From Actinomycetota bacterium (GTDB lineage Bacteria > Actinomycetota > Actinomycetes > S36-B12): 64,000 bases of DNA. This document shows, in pieces, positions 20,634-29,330 of the stretch (positions are counted from its first letter, which is position 1; every line of letters starts with the position of its first letter). The notes beneath the pieces are model-generated. The model saw only the letters and a program-made list of their open reading frames with translations. It searched no databases and was not told the DNA's origin. Position numbers and translations under genes: made by a program. Location of the stretch: NCBI GenBank assembly GCA_016870515.1, contig VGBL01000003.1, forward strand, positions 1 through 64,000, given 5' to 3'.

Positions 20634-21742
20634 GGTCGACGTGCCGGCAGGGCCGCCCCCGTCGGGCCGGCCCGCGCCCACCGCTCCAACTGAGCCACGA
20701 ACGCCTCCCCGTCGTGCCGCCAGTCCGCGTTGTCGCGCACCCACTGCCGTCCGGCGTCGGCCATTGCCTGTCGTTTCTCGTCGTCCCGGTTGAGCATGGC
20801 CACAGCGTCGGCGACCGCGCCCGGATCGCCGAAGGGCACGATAACTCCGCCGCCGGAGGCTTCGGCCAGCTCGCGGGCCAGCGGGAGCGGCGTGGAGACG
20901 AAGGGCACCCCGCGCGCGAGGTATTCGATGAGCTTGGTCGGCATCGAATGGCGGTAATTGGCCTCGTCATGGAGCAGCGACAGGCCCACGGTGGCGCCCT
21001 CGATCGAGCGAAGGGCTTGAGCGTTGGCAACGTAACCGTGCCACACCACGTCGCCGCGCGCGTCGGCGTCTTGCAGCCTCTGGCGGAATACGCCGTGAGC
21101 CTCGCCCGTGATCTCCATCGTGATCTCGGGCGTAATCCTGCGACCCACCTCGATGAGGTCGTCACCGCCTCGCTGCGATGTGAGCGTGCCGACGTAGATC
21201 GCCCGGCCGCGCTCGCTGGGGCGCACGCTCTCCGGCACGATCGTGGTGTTGGCAATGATCGGGTGCGGCCGCTCGAACCTGTCGGCGTAGGCGGTCTCCG
21301 CGAGAATCAGGTGCATGCGTCGCTCCGCGAACCGCTCCAGACGTCGCACGGCCCCGGCTGCCGGGGCACGAAGAGGGCCGGGGATCCACGCCTTCATCGA
21401 GACAGCCGCGGCGGTGTCCTCGTGGACATCCCACACGATGACCGGATGGCGGATGCCGATCGACGCCGCGACGAGTTCGGGTTCATGCAGCAGGACGACG
21501 TCGTGCCTGGGCGCCTCCCGTCGCAAGACGCGTCGAGCCGCTGTGAACGCTGCCACTCGACGACGCCCGGAGGCGCGCGGGACATCGATGGTTCGCACTC
21601 CGGGTGGCGGGGCGGCTCCCGCCTGGGCGAAGGGTGCGGCGAGCGTCACGGAGTGGCCCGCCGCGAGCAGGGCGCCGATCTGCCGCTCGACCACCCGCGC
21701 ATCCAGCGGGTGCTGGACGGTCACAACGACGAGGACGCGCAC
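20630..21742 (-). CDS. Glycosyltransferase, GT4-like
   Basis: 370 aa with a GT-B layout. The N-terminal domain opens MRVLVVVTVQHPLDARVVER and contains a WDVHED-type acceptor-side stretch near residue 105. The C-terminal nucleotide-sugar domain contains AIYVGTLTSQRGGDDLIE, YRHSMPTKLIEYLARGVPFVST (E-x7-E-like region near residue 275) and VPFGDPGAVADAV. Donor and acceptor are unknown. It is the last gene of the minus-strand arm after the ABC exporter, with one base between them, so it probably helps build the exported polymer. Confidence 0.86.
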   Translation of the reverse strand: MRVLVVVTVQHPLDARVVERQIGALLAAGHSVTLAAPFAQAGAAPPPGVRTIDVPRASGRRRVAAFTAARRVLRREAPRHDVVLLHEPELVAASIGIRHPVIVWDVHEDTAAAVSMKAWIPGPLRAPAAGAVRRLERFAERRMHLILAETAYADRFERPHPIIANTTIVPESVRPSERGRAIYVGTLTSQRGGDDLIEVGRRITPEITMEITGEAHGVFRQRLQDADARGDVVWHGYVANAQALRSIEGATVGLSLLHDEANYRHSMPTKLIEYLARGVPFVSTPLPLARELAEASGGGVIVPFGDPGAVADAVAMLNRDDEKRQAMADAGRQWVRDNADWRHDGEAFVAQLERWARAGPTGAALPARRP

Positions 21743-21743
21743 G

Positions 21744-22679
21744 TCAGTCGCTGCCCAACTCCACGGCGAACTCCTCGCCCGCCTGTTCGTTGGCCTCCTT
21801 GCGCTTCTTGCGTCGTTCGCGCAGGGCCTTCTTGGTCTTCAAGCCGAATCTCTGCTCGTATTCGGTAACGACGTCGTCGGGATCACCGTCGGCGAGGATT
21901 CGGCCCTGATCGAGCCAGATGACGCGATTGCATGCCGAGCGGATCGCGCCCATCGAATGGCTCACCAGGAAGATCGTGTCGGCCTCATCTCGCAAGTGCT
22001 GAATCCGCTGACTGCTGCGCTTGACGAACTCGCCATCGCCGGTCGACAGTGCCTCGTCGATGAGGAGTATCTCGTGGGTCACCGCCGATGCGATCGCGAA
22101 CTTCAGTCGCGCGGACATACCGGATGAGTAGGTCTTCATGGGCATATGGATCGCATTACCGATGCCGCTGAATTCGACCACGCTCGAGTAGCGCTCCTTG
22201 ACCTCCGCGGGCGTGAGACCCAGCGCCAACAACCCCAGTTCGACGTTGCGCGAGCCAGGCAGCGCCTGCATGAGCGCCGAGCTCACGCCCAGCATGGTCG
22301 GCTGCCCGTCGGCATAGACCGATCCGTGGTTGGGAGGGAGTAGGCCGGCGATCGCCCGCATGAGGGTCGACTTGCCCGCGCCATTCTTGCCGATGATGCC
22401 GATCGCATCGCCTTGCCGAGCGACGAAGGAGACCCCTCGAAGCGCATGCACCTCGCGCTTGATCGACACCGGGCGGCGGGGCCGCAGCCGCAGCCACCAG
22501 CGAGCGTCCTCGGGGGGCGGGCCTTCGGGCGTCGTCCAGACCCGGTAGACGATATGGAGGTCGTCGACTACGACCTTGATCGGCGCATGTGGATCCCCCG
22601 CCTTCGGTGGCTCGACCCCCTCGAGGTCGAGGTCATCGGCGAAGTCGACGTCGTCGAAGTCGGGCTCATCCGCGGCCAT
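21744..22679 (-). CDS. ABC polysaccharide exporter, ATP-binding subunit (Wzt/TagH-like)
   Basis: 311 aa. An acidic N-terminal tail (residues 1-29) precedes the ATPase. Walker A GKNGAGKST is at 97-105, the signature SSGMSARL at 185-192 and Walker B ILLIDEA at 204-210; HSMGAIRSAC holds the H-loop. SSGMSARL instead of LSGGQ is typical of polysaccharide and teichoic-acid export ATPases. There is no extra C-terminal carbohydrate-binding domain as in O-antigen Wzt proteins; the C-terminus is a short basic and then acidic tail. It overlaps the permease gene by 14 bases and would power its export. Confidence 0.92.
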   Translation of the reverse strand: MAADEPDFDDVDFADDLDLEGVEPPKAGDPHAPIKVVVDDLHIVYRVWTTPEGPPPEDARWWLRLRPRRPVSIKREVHALRGVSFVARQGDAIGIIGKNGAGKSTLMRAIAGLLPPNHGSVYADGQPTMLGVSSALMQALPGSRNVELGLLALGLTPAEVKERYSSVVEFSGIGNAIHMPMKTYSSGMSARLKFAIASAVTHEILLIDEALSTGDGEFVKRSSQRIQHLRDEADTIFLVSHSMGAIRSACNRVIWLDQGRILADGDPDDVVTEYEQRFGLKTKKALRERRKKRKEANEQAGEEFAVELGSD

Positions 22680-23514
22680 ACTGGTCCTCCGCGCGCCAGA
22701 AGAACCACAGGCTCAGGGGCAGCATGACCAGGGCCCAGCCTGCGGCGAGCGCCCAGTTGATCCAGCCGCCCGGCGAGAGGTACGAGTCCATCAGCGCGTC
22801 GCGCATGCAGTTGAGGTACACCGTGCCGGGATTGACCTCGATGATGAATGTGGCCCACGGTGGAACGCCGAGGCGATCGAGGCGATCCGCGATCGGGATC
22901 ATGACGCCCGACATGTAGCCCCAGATGCGAAGTAGATAGGGCAGCACCTCGGAGATGTCCTGGACGGTGGCCACGATGCGGGCCATGATCATGGCCATTC
23001 CGAGGCTGAACATCACGATCAGAAGCAGCGCGACGGGGGCCAGCAGCCACTGCCACGTGATGGGCTCCCCCGTGACCAGCAGGATGACGATCATGATCGG
23101 CAGCGCGTAGTAGAAGACGCGCAGCTGCTTGGTGACGACGGCGATCGGCAGGACGGCCCGCGGGAAGTGGATCGACCGCACGAGGCCCTCGTTGCCCGAG
23201 ATCGACCGCGAGCCGGCGGTCACGGATTGACGAATGAGCGCGAAGGTGAACACGCCCACCGCAAGGAAGCCGGTGTAGTTCTCGACGCTACCGCGACCGC
23301 CCAAGAGGAAGCCGAAGAGAAACCAGTAGAGAGCCATGGTCAGGACTGGATCCATCACCTGCCAGAACTGCCCCAGTCGGCTCTTTGTGGTCTGCTTGTC
23401 AACGCTGGCCTTGGCGAAGGCACGAATGAAGACCCTGCGCTGCCACAGGCTGCGCAGGTAGGCGAAGAAGCCCGGCCTGCTGTTGACGGGCCGGAGGTCG
23501 TACTCCGCCGCCAA
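22666..23514 (-). CDS. ABC-2 type polysaccharide exporter permease (Wzm/TagG-like)
   Basis: About 282 aa with six predicted membrane helices and the N-terminal amphipathic LRSLWQRRVFIRAFAKASVD stretch. The pattern KSRLGQFWQVMDPVLTMALYW is typical of Wzm/TagG permeases. With the ATPase it should export an undecaprenyl-linked polymer made in the cytoplasm. The start is uncertain: TTG at 23514 is the best in-frame start seen between here and the end of the dehydrogenase gene 35 bp upstream. Downstream it overlaps the ATPase gene. Confidence 0.9.
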   Translation of the reverse strand: MAAEYDLRPVNSRPGFFAYLRSLWQRRVFIRAFAKASVDKQTTKSRLGQFWQVMDPVLTMALYWFLFGFLLGGRGSVENYTGFLAVGVFTFALIRQSVTAGSRSISGNEGLVRSIHFPRAVLPIAVVTKQLRVFYYALPIMIVILLVTGEPITWQWLLAPVALLLIVMFSLGMAMIMARIVATVQDISEVLPYLLRIWGYMSGVMIPIADRLDRLGVPPWATFIIEVNPGTVYLNCMRDALMDSYLSPGGWINWALAAGWALVMLPLSLWFFWRAEDQYGRG

Positions 23515-23549
23515 CTGCCGGGCGTCGCGCTCCTGCCCGTCGACCAGGA

Positions 23550-24809
23550 TCAGAGTCGCACCGCCTTGTCATCGGTCGTGACCCCGCGCGTATCGAAGAA
23601 TCGGCTTGCCCGACGGGACAGCGCATCAATGTCGTAGGCCGCATGGTTTTGCAGCAGGACACAGACGTCGGCACCGTCGATGGCATCATCGAGATCGGGG
23701 ACCGCATCGAGGCTGGCGCCGCCCAGGTGCCACGTGCGCACGTGGGGATCGTGGAAGGTGACGTCGACGCCCTTGTCGATCAACTCCTGGGCGATTGGCT
23801 TGGCTGGCGACTCGCGCTGATCAGCGATGTCTGGCTTGTAGGTGACGCCGAGCAGCAGCACCTTGGCCCCGCGCAGTGCCTCGCCCTGCTCGTTGAGGAT
23901 GTCTTGGATGCGGCGCACGACGTAGGCCGGCATGCCCGCATTGATCTCCTGCGCCAGCTCTACGAAGCGGAACGGATAGCCCAGCTTCGCCTGCACCTGA
24001 TAGGAGAGATAGTTGGGATCGATGGGGATGCAGTGACCGCCCACACCGGGCCCGGGGTAGAAGGCCTGGAATCCGAAGGGCTTGCTGCGAGCCGCCGCGA
24101 TGACATCCCACAGGTCGATGCCCAACTCATGGCAGAAGCGGGCCATCTCGTTGACGAGCGCGATGTTGATGTGGCGGTAAGTGTTTTCGAGCAGCTTGGC
24201 CATCTCTGCCTCGCGCGTGCCGCGCGCGCGTACGACGGTGTCGACGAAACGGCCGTAGAAGGCCGCTGCCGCCTCCGTGCAATTGGGAGTGTGGCCGCCG
24301 ACCACCTTGGGGGTGTTGCGCATGCCGAACGTCGGGTTGCCCGGGTCGATGCGCTCGGGACTGAAGGCCAGGTGGAAGTCACGCCCGGCAACAAGGCCCC
24401 CGGCCTCGAGGATGGGGCGTACCTCGTCGTCGGTGGTACCCGGGTACGTCGTGGACTCCAGGACGATCAGGTGCCCGGGACGCAGGTGGGTCGCAATGGC
24501 CCGGGTGGCGCCGAGCACCGGGCCAAGGTCGGGACCTCCCTCGGGGGTCAACGGGGTGGGCACGCAGATCACGATCGCGTCGGCGCCGGCCATCACAGAA
24601 GGATCAGTGGTGGCCTCGAAGCCGGCGGCGAGCATGTCGGCGATGTCACCGTCGGACAGATCGTCGACGTGCGAGCGGCCAGAACGCAGCCCCTCGACCA
24701 CGCGCTCGGAGACGTCGAACCCGGTGACGGACAGACCCGAACGGGCGGCCTCCTGCGCGAGGGGTAGCCCGACGTAGCCCAGGCCGATCACCACGAGGTC
24801 GCGAGCCAT
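23550..24809 (-). CDS. Nucleotide-sugar dehydrogenase (UDP-GlcNAc/UDP-ManNAc/UDP-glucose type)
   Basis: 419 aa. It oxidises C6 of a UDP-sugar to the uronic acid with two NAD+. The NAD fold is VVIGLGYVGLPLAQE (6-20) and the catalytic cysteine is Cys260 in PGPGVGGHCIPIDP. The IPIDPNYLSY wording resembles WbpA-type UDP-GlcNAc 6-dehydrogenases more than UDP-glucose enzymes. With WecB nearby, UDP-ManNAc is also a possible substrate. ATG at 24809 has AAGGA about ten bases upstream; ATG at 24830 is an alternative. It lies between a glycosyltransferase and the exporter genes. Confidence 0.9.
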   Translation of the reverse strand: MARDLVVIGLGYVGLPLAQEAARSGLSVTGFDVSERVVEGLRSGRSHVDDLSDGDIADMLAAGFEATTDPSVMAGADAIVICVPTPLTPEGGPDLGPVLGATRAIATHLRPGHLIVLESTTYPGTTDDEVRPILEAGGLVAGRDFHLAFSPERIDPGNPTFGMRNTPKVVGGHTPNCTEAAAAFYGRFVDTVVRARGTREAEMAKLLENTYRHINIALVNEMARFCHELGIDLWDVIAAARSKPFGFQAFYPGPGVGGHCIPIDPNYLSYQVQAKLGYPFRFVELAQEINAGMPAYVVRRIQDILNEQGEALRGAKVLLLGVTYKPDIADQRESPAKPIAQELIDKGVDVTFHDPHVRTWHLGGASLDAVPDLDDAIDGADVCVLLQNHAAYDIDALSRRASRFFDTRGVTTDDKAVRL

Positions 24810-24863
24810 AGTCACGTCATCCTTCATCACGTGCGCCCGCCGAACGCGGATGCACTCGTCGAG

Positions 24864-26567
24864 TCAGCCAGACAGCGTCGGCTCGGCCGACCCGCCGGGC
24901 GAGGACGCCGACGGTGGATTTCCCTCGATGGGAACGCCGAGAGCAGCGTACGCGGTGCGGTAGCGCCTGGTCACGGAAGGCCACGTGCGGTGTGCCGCGG
25001 CCCAGGCCTTTCCCCGCTCCCCCAGGTCGCGGCGCAGGGCCGGATCCCGCAGCTCCCTGAGGGCCTGCGCCAAGGCGCCCGGATCTCCTGCTGCCACCAG
25101 CGGCGTCTGGGGAGCCAGGACCTCGGCCACCGCCGGCAGGTCGGTGCCGACCACCGGCAGCCCGCGGGCCTGCGCCTCCAGTGGCTTCAGCCCGGTGACC
25201 TCCCTGTTGAGGGGGGTATCTAGGCGTGGGTAGGCAAAGACGTCGAGCGCGTCGAAGTAGCGGCTGACCTCGACCACGGGCACGCGTCCGGGTGTCGTCA
25301 TTGGCACGGCGAGGTCGCGTGCCCGAGTGCGCAGCCGAGGAAGCGCCGGCCCATCACCGACCAGCAGTACACGCGCATCGATCCCCTCCGCCCGAAGTCG
25401 CGCTAACGCATCGAGCATGACCTCGAAGCCTTCAGCGTCGTGGATGGTTGCCACGCTGCCAACCCAGAAGCCATCGCGGTCAAGCCCGAGGTCCGCGCGT
25501 GCCTCGACAGACTCGCGCTTGCCCTCGAGGAACCCGACAGGCACGCCGTTAGGAACGACGACCACGCGGTCGGCATCCACGCCACGCGCGATGATCTTGG
25601 CACGCATGGATTCGCCGAGAGTGGTGACCAGGTCGGCAGCCCTCATGACCTCGGTATGCCGCTCACGCGTCCACCGGTAGGTGTCGCTGTCGCGTGCAGA
25701 CTCGCCCCCGTGACGGGACAGCCAGGTGTCCTCATGAAAGGCGCGCACCTCATAGGCGACCGGGATGCCCGCGCGGCGCCCCACTTCAAGGGCCACTCGC
25801 GCGTTGACGTGATCGGATGCCGCGTGCAGAAGATGCGGACGGAAGTCGTCGGCCACGCGCGCTAGCAGGTCGGCATATGCGCGCGGCAGTGCCGCGTCGG
25901 ACGGCATCACCGCGGGAAGGAGCCGGAGGTAGGGCACTCCATCGAGGAATTCGGTGGGCGCAGCATCGAGTTCGCCGTAAGTCACGGGATATCCCGGCCG
26001 CGTGGCCGCGCGCGCATCCCAGCCGAACTCTCGCTGAGCAAGCAGGATGCGATGGGTGCGGATCGTCGAGCCCGCCTGCGTCAGTGGGAGCGAGTTGGTG
26101 ACGACGTGGAGTATGCGGGCTGGGGGCGTGCCTGGCGGGAAAGCCGCATCGTCACCTTGTGCATAGGCCCACGTCGGAAGTGGCGACGTGAGCTCATCAA
26201 CTTGACGGCGAGCCGTGCGCGCAACTCGACGACCCCGTGCATCGTGCACCGGATGGTCGAGCACGTCGATCAGGTCACCTCTGAGGCGACGCACCGCGAG
26301 TTCGCAGGAGGGTCGGCGCGAGTCGTCGGGATCGAGCAGTCCGAGCGCGATCTCCGCGTCGACCAGGCGGTCCTCGGCCACCGCCCGATCGACCAGCGCG
26401 GCCGGATCGGTGCCGCGGGGGCCGCGGGCCGTCGCTGGCCACGCGCGCTCGAGCGCCGCTCGGCCCCGGGCCGGATCTTCCGCGAAACGACGCAGGGCAC
26501 CGGTCACGGCGAGCGGAAGGCGACGCGCCACTTGCGCGCCTCGCCGCAGGGCGCGCAGCCGTGTCAT
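24864..26567 (-). CDS. Large GT4-family glycosyltransferase with N-terminal extension
   Basis: 567 aa. The first ~170 residues are Arg/Ala-rich and not recognised. A GT-B glycosyltransferase follows: PARILHVVTNSLPLTQAGST near 178-197, YEVRAFHEDTWLSRHG near 305, VVVVPNGVPVGFL near 367, WVGSVATIHDAEGFE near 395, and the donor block GLKPLEAQARGLPVVGTD near 500. ATG at 26567 has GAGGAGG just upstream, and the frame before it is antisense to wecB. It heads the minus-strand arm of the glycan cluster and is divergent from wecB. Confidence 0.88.
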   Translation of the reverse strand: MTRLRALRRGAQVARRLPLAVTGALRRFAEDPARGRAALERAWPATARGPRGTDPAALVDRAVAEDRLVDAEIALGLLDPDDSRRPSCELAVRRLRGDLIDVLDHPVHDARGRRVARTARRQVDELTSPLPTWAYAQGDDAAFPPGTPPARILHVVTNSLPLTQAGSTIRTHRILLAQREFGWDARAATRPGYPVTYGELDAAPTEFLDGVPYLRLLPAVMPSDAALPRAYADLLARVADDFRPHLLHAASDHVNARVALEVGRRAGIPVAYEVRAFHEDTWLSRHGGESARDSDTYRWTRERHTEVMRAADLVTTLGESMRAKIIARGVDADRVVVVPNGVPVGFLEGKRESVEARADLGLDRDGFWVGSVATIHDAEGFEVMLDALARLRAEGIDARVLLVGDGPALPRLRTRARDLAVPMTTPGRVPVVEVSRYFDALDVFAYPRLDTPLNREVTGLKPLEAQARGLPVVGTDLPAVAEVLAPQTPLVAAGDPGALAQALRELRDPALRRDLGERGKAWAAAHRTWPSVTRRYRTAYAALGVPIEGNPPSASSPGGSAEPTLSG

Positions 26568-26585
26568 GGGCACCTCCTCGTCTGG

Positions 26586-26592
26586 GATAGTA
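26586..26592. promoter_or_regulatory. Overlapping divergent -10 boxes between GT4 gene and wecB
   Basis: In the 76-bp divergent spacer, TACTAT reads on the minus strand (26592-26587) toward the glycosyltransferase. On the plus strand the same bases read GATAGT (26586-26591) toward wecB. Both genes also have clear Shine-Dalgarno sequences (GAGGAGG and AGGAAGG). The two arms of the glycan cluster may compete for one promoter region. Confidence 0.4.
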
Positions 26593-26643
26593 GAGGTGGC
26601 CCGACACCCCGACCGGCTCGCAGGCGCCCACAGGAAGGCCCCG

Positions 26644-27729
26644 ATGACCCTGCTCCACGTGACCGGAGCGCGCCCGAACTTCCCCAAGGCGGCCCCTGTC
26701 ATCGCGGCCCTCGATGCCGCGGGTGCCCGCCAGCGGCTCGTCCACACCGGGCAGCACTACGACGATCGCATGTCGGAGATCTTCTTCCGCGAGCTCAACC
26801 TGCCGCGCCCGGACATCAACCTGGGCGTCGGGTCCGGCAGCCACGCCCAGCAAACTGCCGCGCTCATGGTGGGGCTCGAACGCGAATTCCTCGAGACGCG
26901 TCCCCAACTCGTGATCGTCTACGGAGACGTCAATTCCACGCTCGCCGCCGCTGTCACGGCCGCCAAGCTCGGGCTTCCCGTCGCTCACGTCGAGGCGGGG
27001 CTTCGCAGCTTTGACCTGTCGATGCCCGAGGAGATCAACCGCATCGTCACCGACCGCCTATCGGACCTCCTCTTCTGCACGAGTGCCGATGCCATCGCTC
27101 ATCTCGCTCACGAGGGCGTCGAGGAGCAGCGCATCCACCTGGTCGGCAACCCGATGATCGATACTCTGCTGGCCAACCTCGACCGCCTCGACGTCGAGCG
27201 CGCGCGCGACGCACTGGGACTTCCCAAGCGCTACCTCGTCGCCACGCTCCACCGGCCCGGCAACGTCGATGATCCCGAGGCCGCGGAAGCCCTCGTCGCG
27301 CTCATGCACGCCGCCGCGGCCAGGGCCGACATCGTGCTGCCGCTCCACCCACGGGGGCGAGCGGTGCTCGAGGCGCTCGGCATCGCCGATCATCCGCGCA
27401 TCCATGTCGTCGAACCCCTGGGCTACCTGGAGTTCATCTCGCTCGTACGCGGAAGCGTCGCCGTGATCACCGACTCCGGCGGGGTGCAGGAAGAGACGAC
27501 GATCCTCGGGGTTGCGTGCCTCACGCTGCGACCCAACACCGAGCGACCGATCACCATCACCCATGGCACCAACCGGCTCGCGTCCCCCGACACGCTGCTC
27601 GACCTACTCGACCTCGCGCTGACCGGGGAGACCGACGGCACCAAGGCACCCCCGCTGTGGGATGGCCGCGCCGGCCAGCGCATCGCCGGTGTGATCCTTG
27701 ACTGGCTCGACGACCGAGACCCAGCATGA
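26644..27729 (+). CDS. wecB: UDP-N-acetylglucosamine 2-epimerase (non-hydrolysing)
   Basis: 361 aa. Interconverts UDP-GlcNAc and UDP-ManNAc. Family blocks are GARPNFPKAAPVIAAL at the N-terminus, HTGQHYDDRMS near 36-46, HVEAGLRSFD near 116, MPEEINRIVTDRLSD near 127-141, LHRPGNVDDP, and ITDSGGVQEETTILG near 276. ATG at 26644 has AGGAAGG a few bases upstream; the longer open frame is antisense to the GT4 gene. Its stop overlaps the next start (ATGA). With the dehydrogenase at 23550 it could supply UDP-ManNAcA for the exported polymer. Confidence 0.94.
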   Translation: MTLLHVTGARPNFPKAAPVIAALDAAGARQRLVHTGQHYDDRMSEIFFRELNLPRPDINLGVGSGSHAQQTAALMVGLEREFLETRPQLVIVYGDVNSTLAAAVTAAKLGLPVAHVEAGLRSFDLSMPEEINRIVTDRLSDLLFCTSADAIAHLAHEGVEEQRIHLVGNPMIDTLLANLDRLDVERARDALGLPKRYLVATLHRPGNVDDPEAAEALVALMHAAAARADIVLPLHPRGRAVLEALGIADHPRIHVVEPLGYLEFISLVRGSVAVITDSGGVQEETTILGVACLTLRPNTERPITITHGTNRLASPDTLLDLLDLALTGETDGTKAPPLWDGRAGQRIAGVILDWLDDRDPA

Positions 27730-29330
27730 CGGAGCCCGTTGCCGACACCGCGCCCGGAAAGGCCCCGGAGGCCGGGGCCACCGACGAGCGCGCGTTGTCA
27801 GACAGCGCGCGCCTGCGCGGGCAGCTGCGACAGGCCGAGGCTCGCGCCGAGCGCGCCGAGCGGGCCCTGGAGCGCATGGAACGCAGCGCCAAGTACACCG
27901 TGGGGTCGCTGCTGGTCGAGGCCGCACGAAGTCCGCGACGCCTGTTGCTGCTCCCGCGCGATCTCTGGCGGGTATGGCGCCTGCGGCGGCGCGGGAGGGA
28001 CACGCCCGGAGGTGCAGCCTCGACCCGTTCGCGCCGCGACGATGCACTCGACACCGATGCCGCGCGTCTGCTCCTGCCTCGCGCATCCGCGCGGCCGGAT
28101 TCGGCCTTCGCCATCGTGGGGGCCCTGTCCGAATCGACGGCCGCCGCCTGGTCGCCGTATGTCGCCGTCACCGCCGCCCTCCCCCACCAGGCGGCGGAGA
28201 CCCTACGTGCCCTCGGCGCGGACCTCGTCGTCATCGAACACGCCTCGGCGCTGCCCGGCGAATCATGGGCATTCCTGGGCGACCCCGCAGCGGCGGATCG
28301 GCAACTCGCAGCGCTTCGACTCATCGACGCTGCCCGCGAACAGGGGATCCCGGTCGTCCTGCTACGCAACACGCCCGTTGCCAACACTGCCTTCCTCGCA
28401 CCGCTCGCAGCGCGGTGCGATCTTATCGTCGACGGGCCCGGTTCCCGGCGCGACAACCCGTGGAATCCAGGAATCGACCCGGCAGCCTGGACGACGCCCG
28501 ACACCGGACGGCCCGATCGCGCCGCGATCTTCGGATCCGATCCCCTCACCGACCCGCGGAGCGCACTGGGTGACCGCGCTCTCGCGGCGGCCCTCTCGCA
28601 AGCCCTGTCCGCCGCGGCCATCCAGACGATCTCACCGGATCCCCGGCTGCCCGTGGTCGCGGCCCGGCGCGCCGCCTTGTCGTCCGCCGCATTCGGCATC
28701 ATGTCGCCCCTGCGCATTGCCGACGGCACGGTGGGCGCGCACCCCGGGAGCCTGGGGGTCCTCGCCTCCGGGCGACGGCTCGTCGGCGGCCCCGACGCCG
28801 ATATCGACAGCCTCCTGCCCCACACGGCGTGGTCACGCGTCAGGATCGAGCCCGGCACGGACCTGCCGAGTGCGCTGCCGGCCGCGCAGGCGCCGCTCAC
28901 CGACGAGGAAGGTCGAGCACTGCGGCGCGAGATACTCCTGCACGCCTCGGCACCCGTGTGCCTGCGCGATCTGGCGCAGCGACTTGGGCTTCGGGGTCGT
29001 CCCGCCGCATGCTGGGACATCTCCCTCGTCACCCATGACGCCGACATCGATGCCGTGCTGCTGCAGACATGGCGACCGCACGAGGTGCTCATATCGACGC
29101 CTCTCGCCGATCGTGCACGAGACACCCTTAACGACCACGGCATCGCCGTCGTCAGTGTCCACGAGGCGCGCACGCGCGATGAGTTGTCGCTGGCCAGCGG
29201 CTCACCCCTGGTGGCCGCACAGGTCGACCTGGGCGATAAGCACGCCCTCGCCGACCTGCTCGTCGAGCGCGTGGCGGGGTTGCCCACCCGATCCCGGCAC
29301 AGTGACGCAGCCCTGTGGGGCACCTCATGA
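27726..29330 (+). CDS. Glycan-cluster protein of unknown function with N-terminal coiled coil
   Basis: 534 aa. Residues ~24-55 (ARLRGQLRQAEARAERAERA onward) form a strong coiled coil. The basic segment YTVGSLLVEAARSPRRLLLL and DLWRVWRLRRRGR follows, a type often found at the start of actinobacterial glycosyltransferases. The middle (AFAIVGALSESTAAAW, LVVIEHASALPGESW, IVDGPGSRRDNPWNPGIDP) looks like a Rossmann-type or degenerate GT-B half, but no catalytic motif is clear. ATGA overlaps on both sides tie it to wecB and to the tandem glycosyltransferase. It may be a partner or scaffold for that enzyme; the function is not known. Confidence 0.6.
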   Translation: MTEPVADTAPGKAPEAGATDERALSDSARLRGQLRQAEARAERAERALERMERSAKYTVGSLLVEAARSPRRLLLLPRDLWRVWRLRRRGRDTPGGAASTRSRRDDALDTDAARLLLPRASARPDSAFAIVGALSESTAAAWSPYVAVTAALPHQAAETLRALGADLVVIEHASALPGESWAFLGDPAAADRQLAALRLIDAAREQGIPVVLLRNTPVANTAFLAPLAARCDLIVDGPGSRRDNPWNPGIDPAAWTTPDTGRPDRAAIFGSDPLTDPRSALGDRALAAALSQALSAAAIQTISPDPRLPVVAARRAALSSAAFGIMSPLRIADGTVGAHPGSLGVLASGRRLVGGPDADIDSLLPHTAWSRVRIEPGTDLPSALPAAQAPLTDEEGRALRREILLHASAPVCLRDLAQRLGLRGRPAACWDISLVTHDADIDAVLLQTWRPHEVLISTPLADRARDTLNDHGIAVVSVHEARTRDELSLASGSPLVAAQVDLGDKHALADLLVERVAGLPTRSRHSDAALWGTS

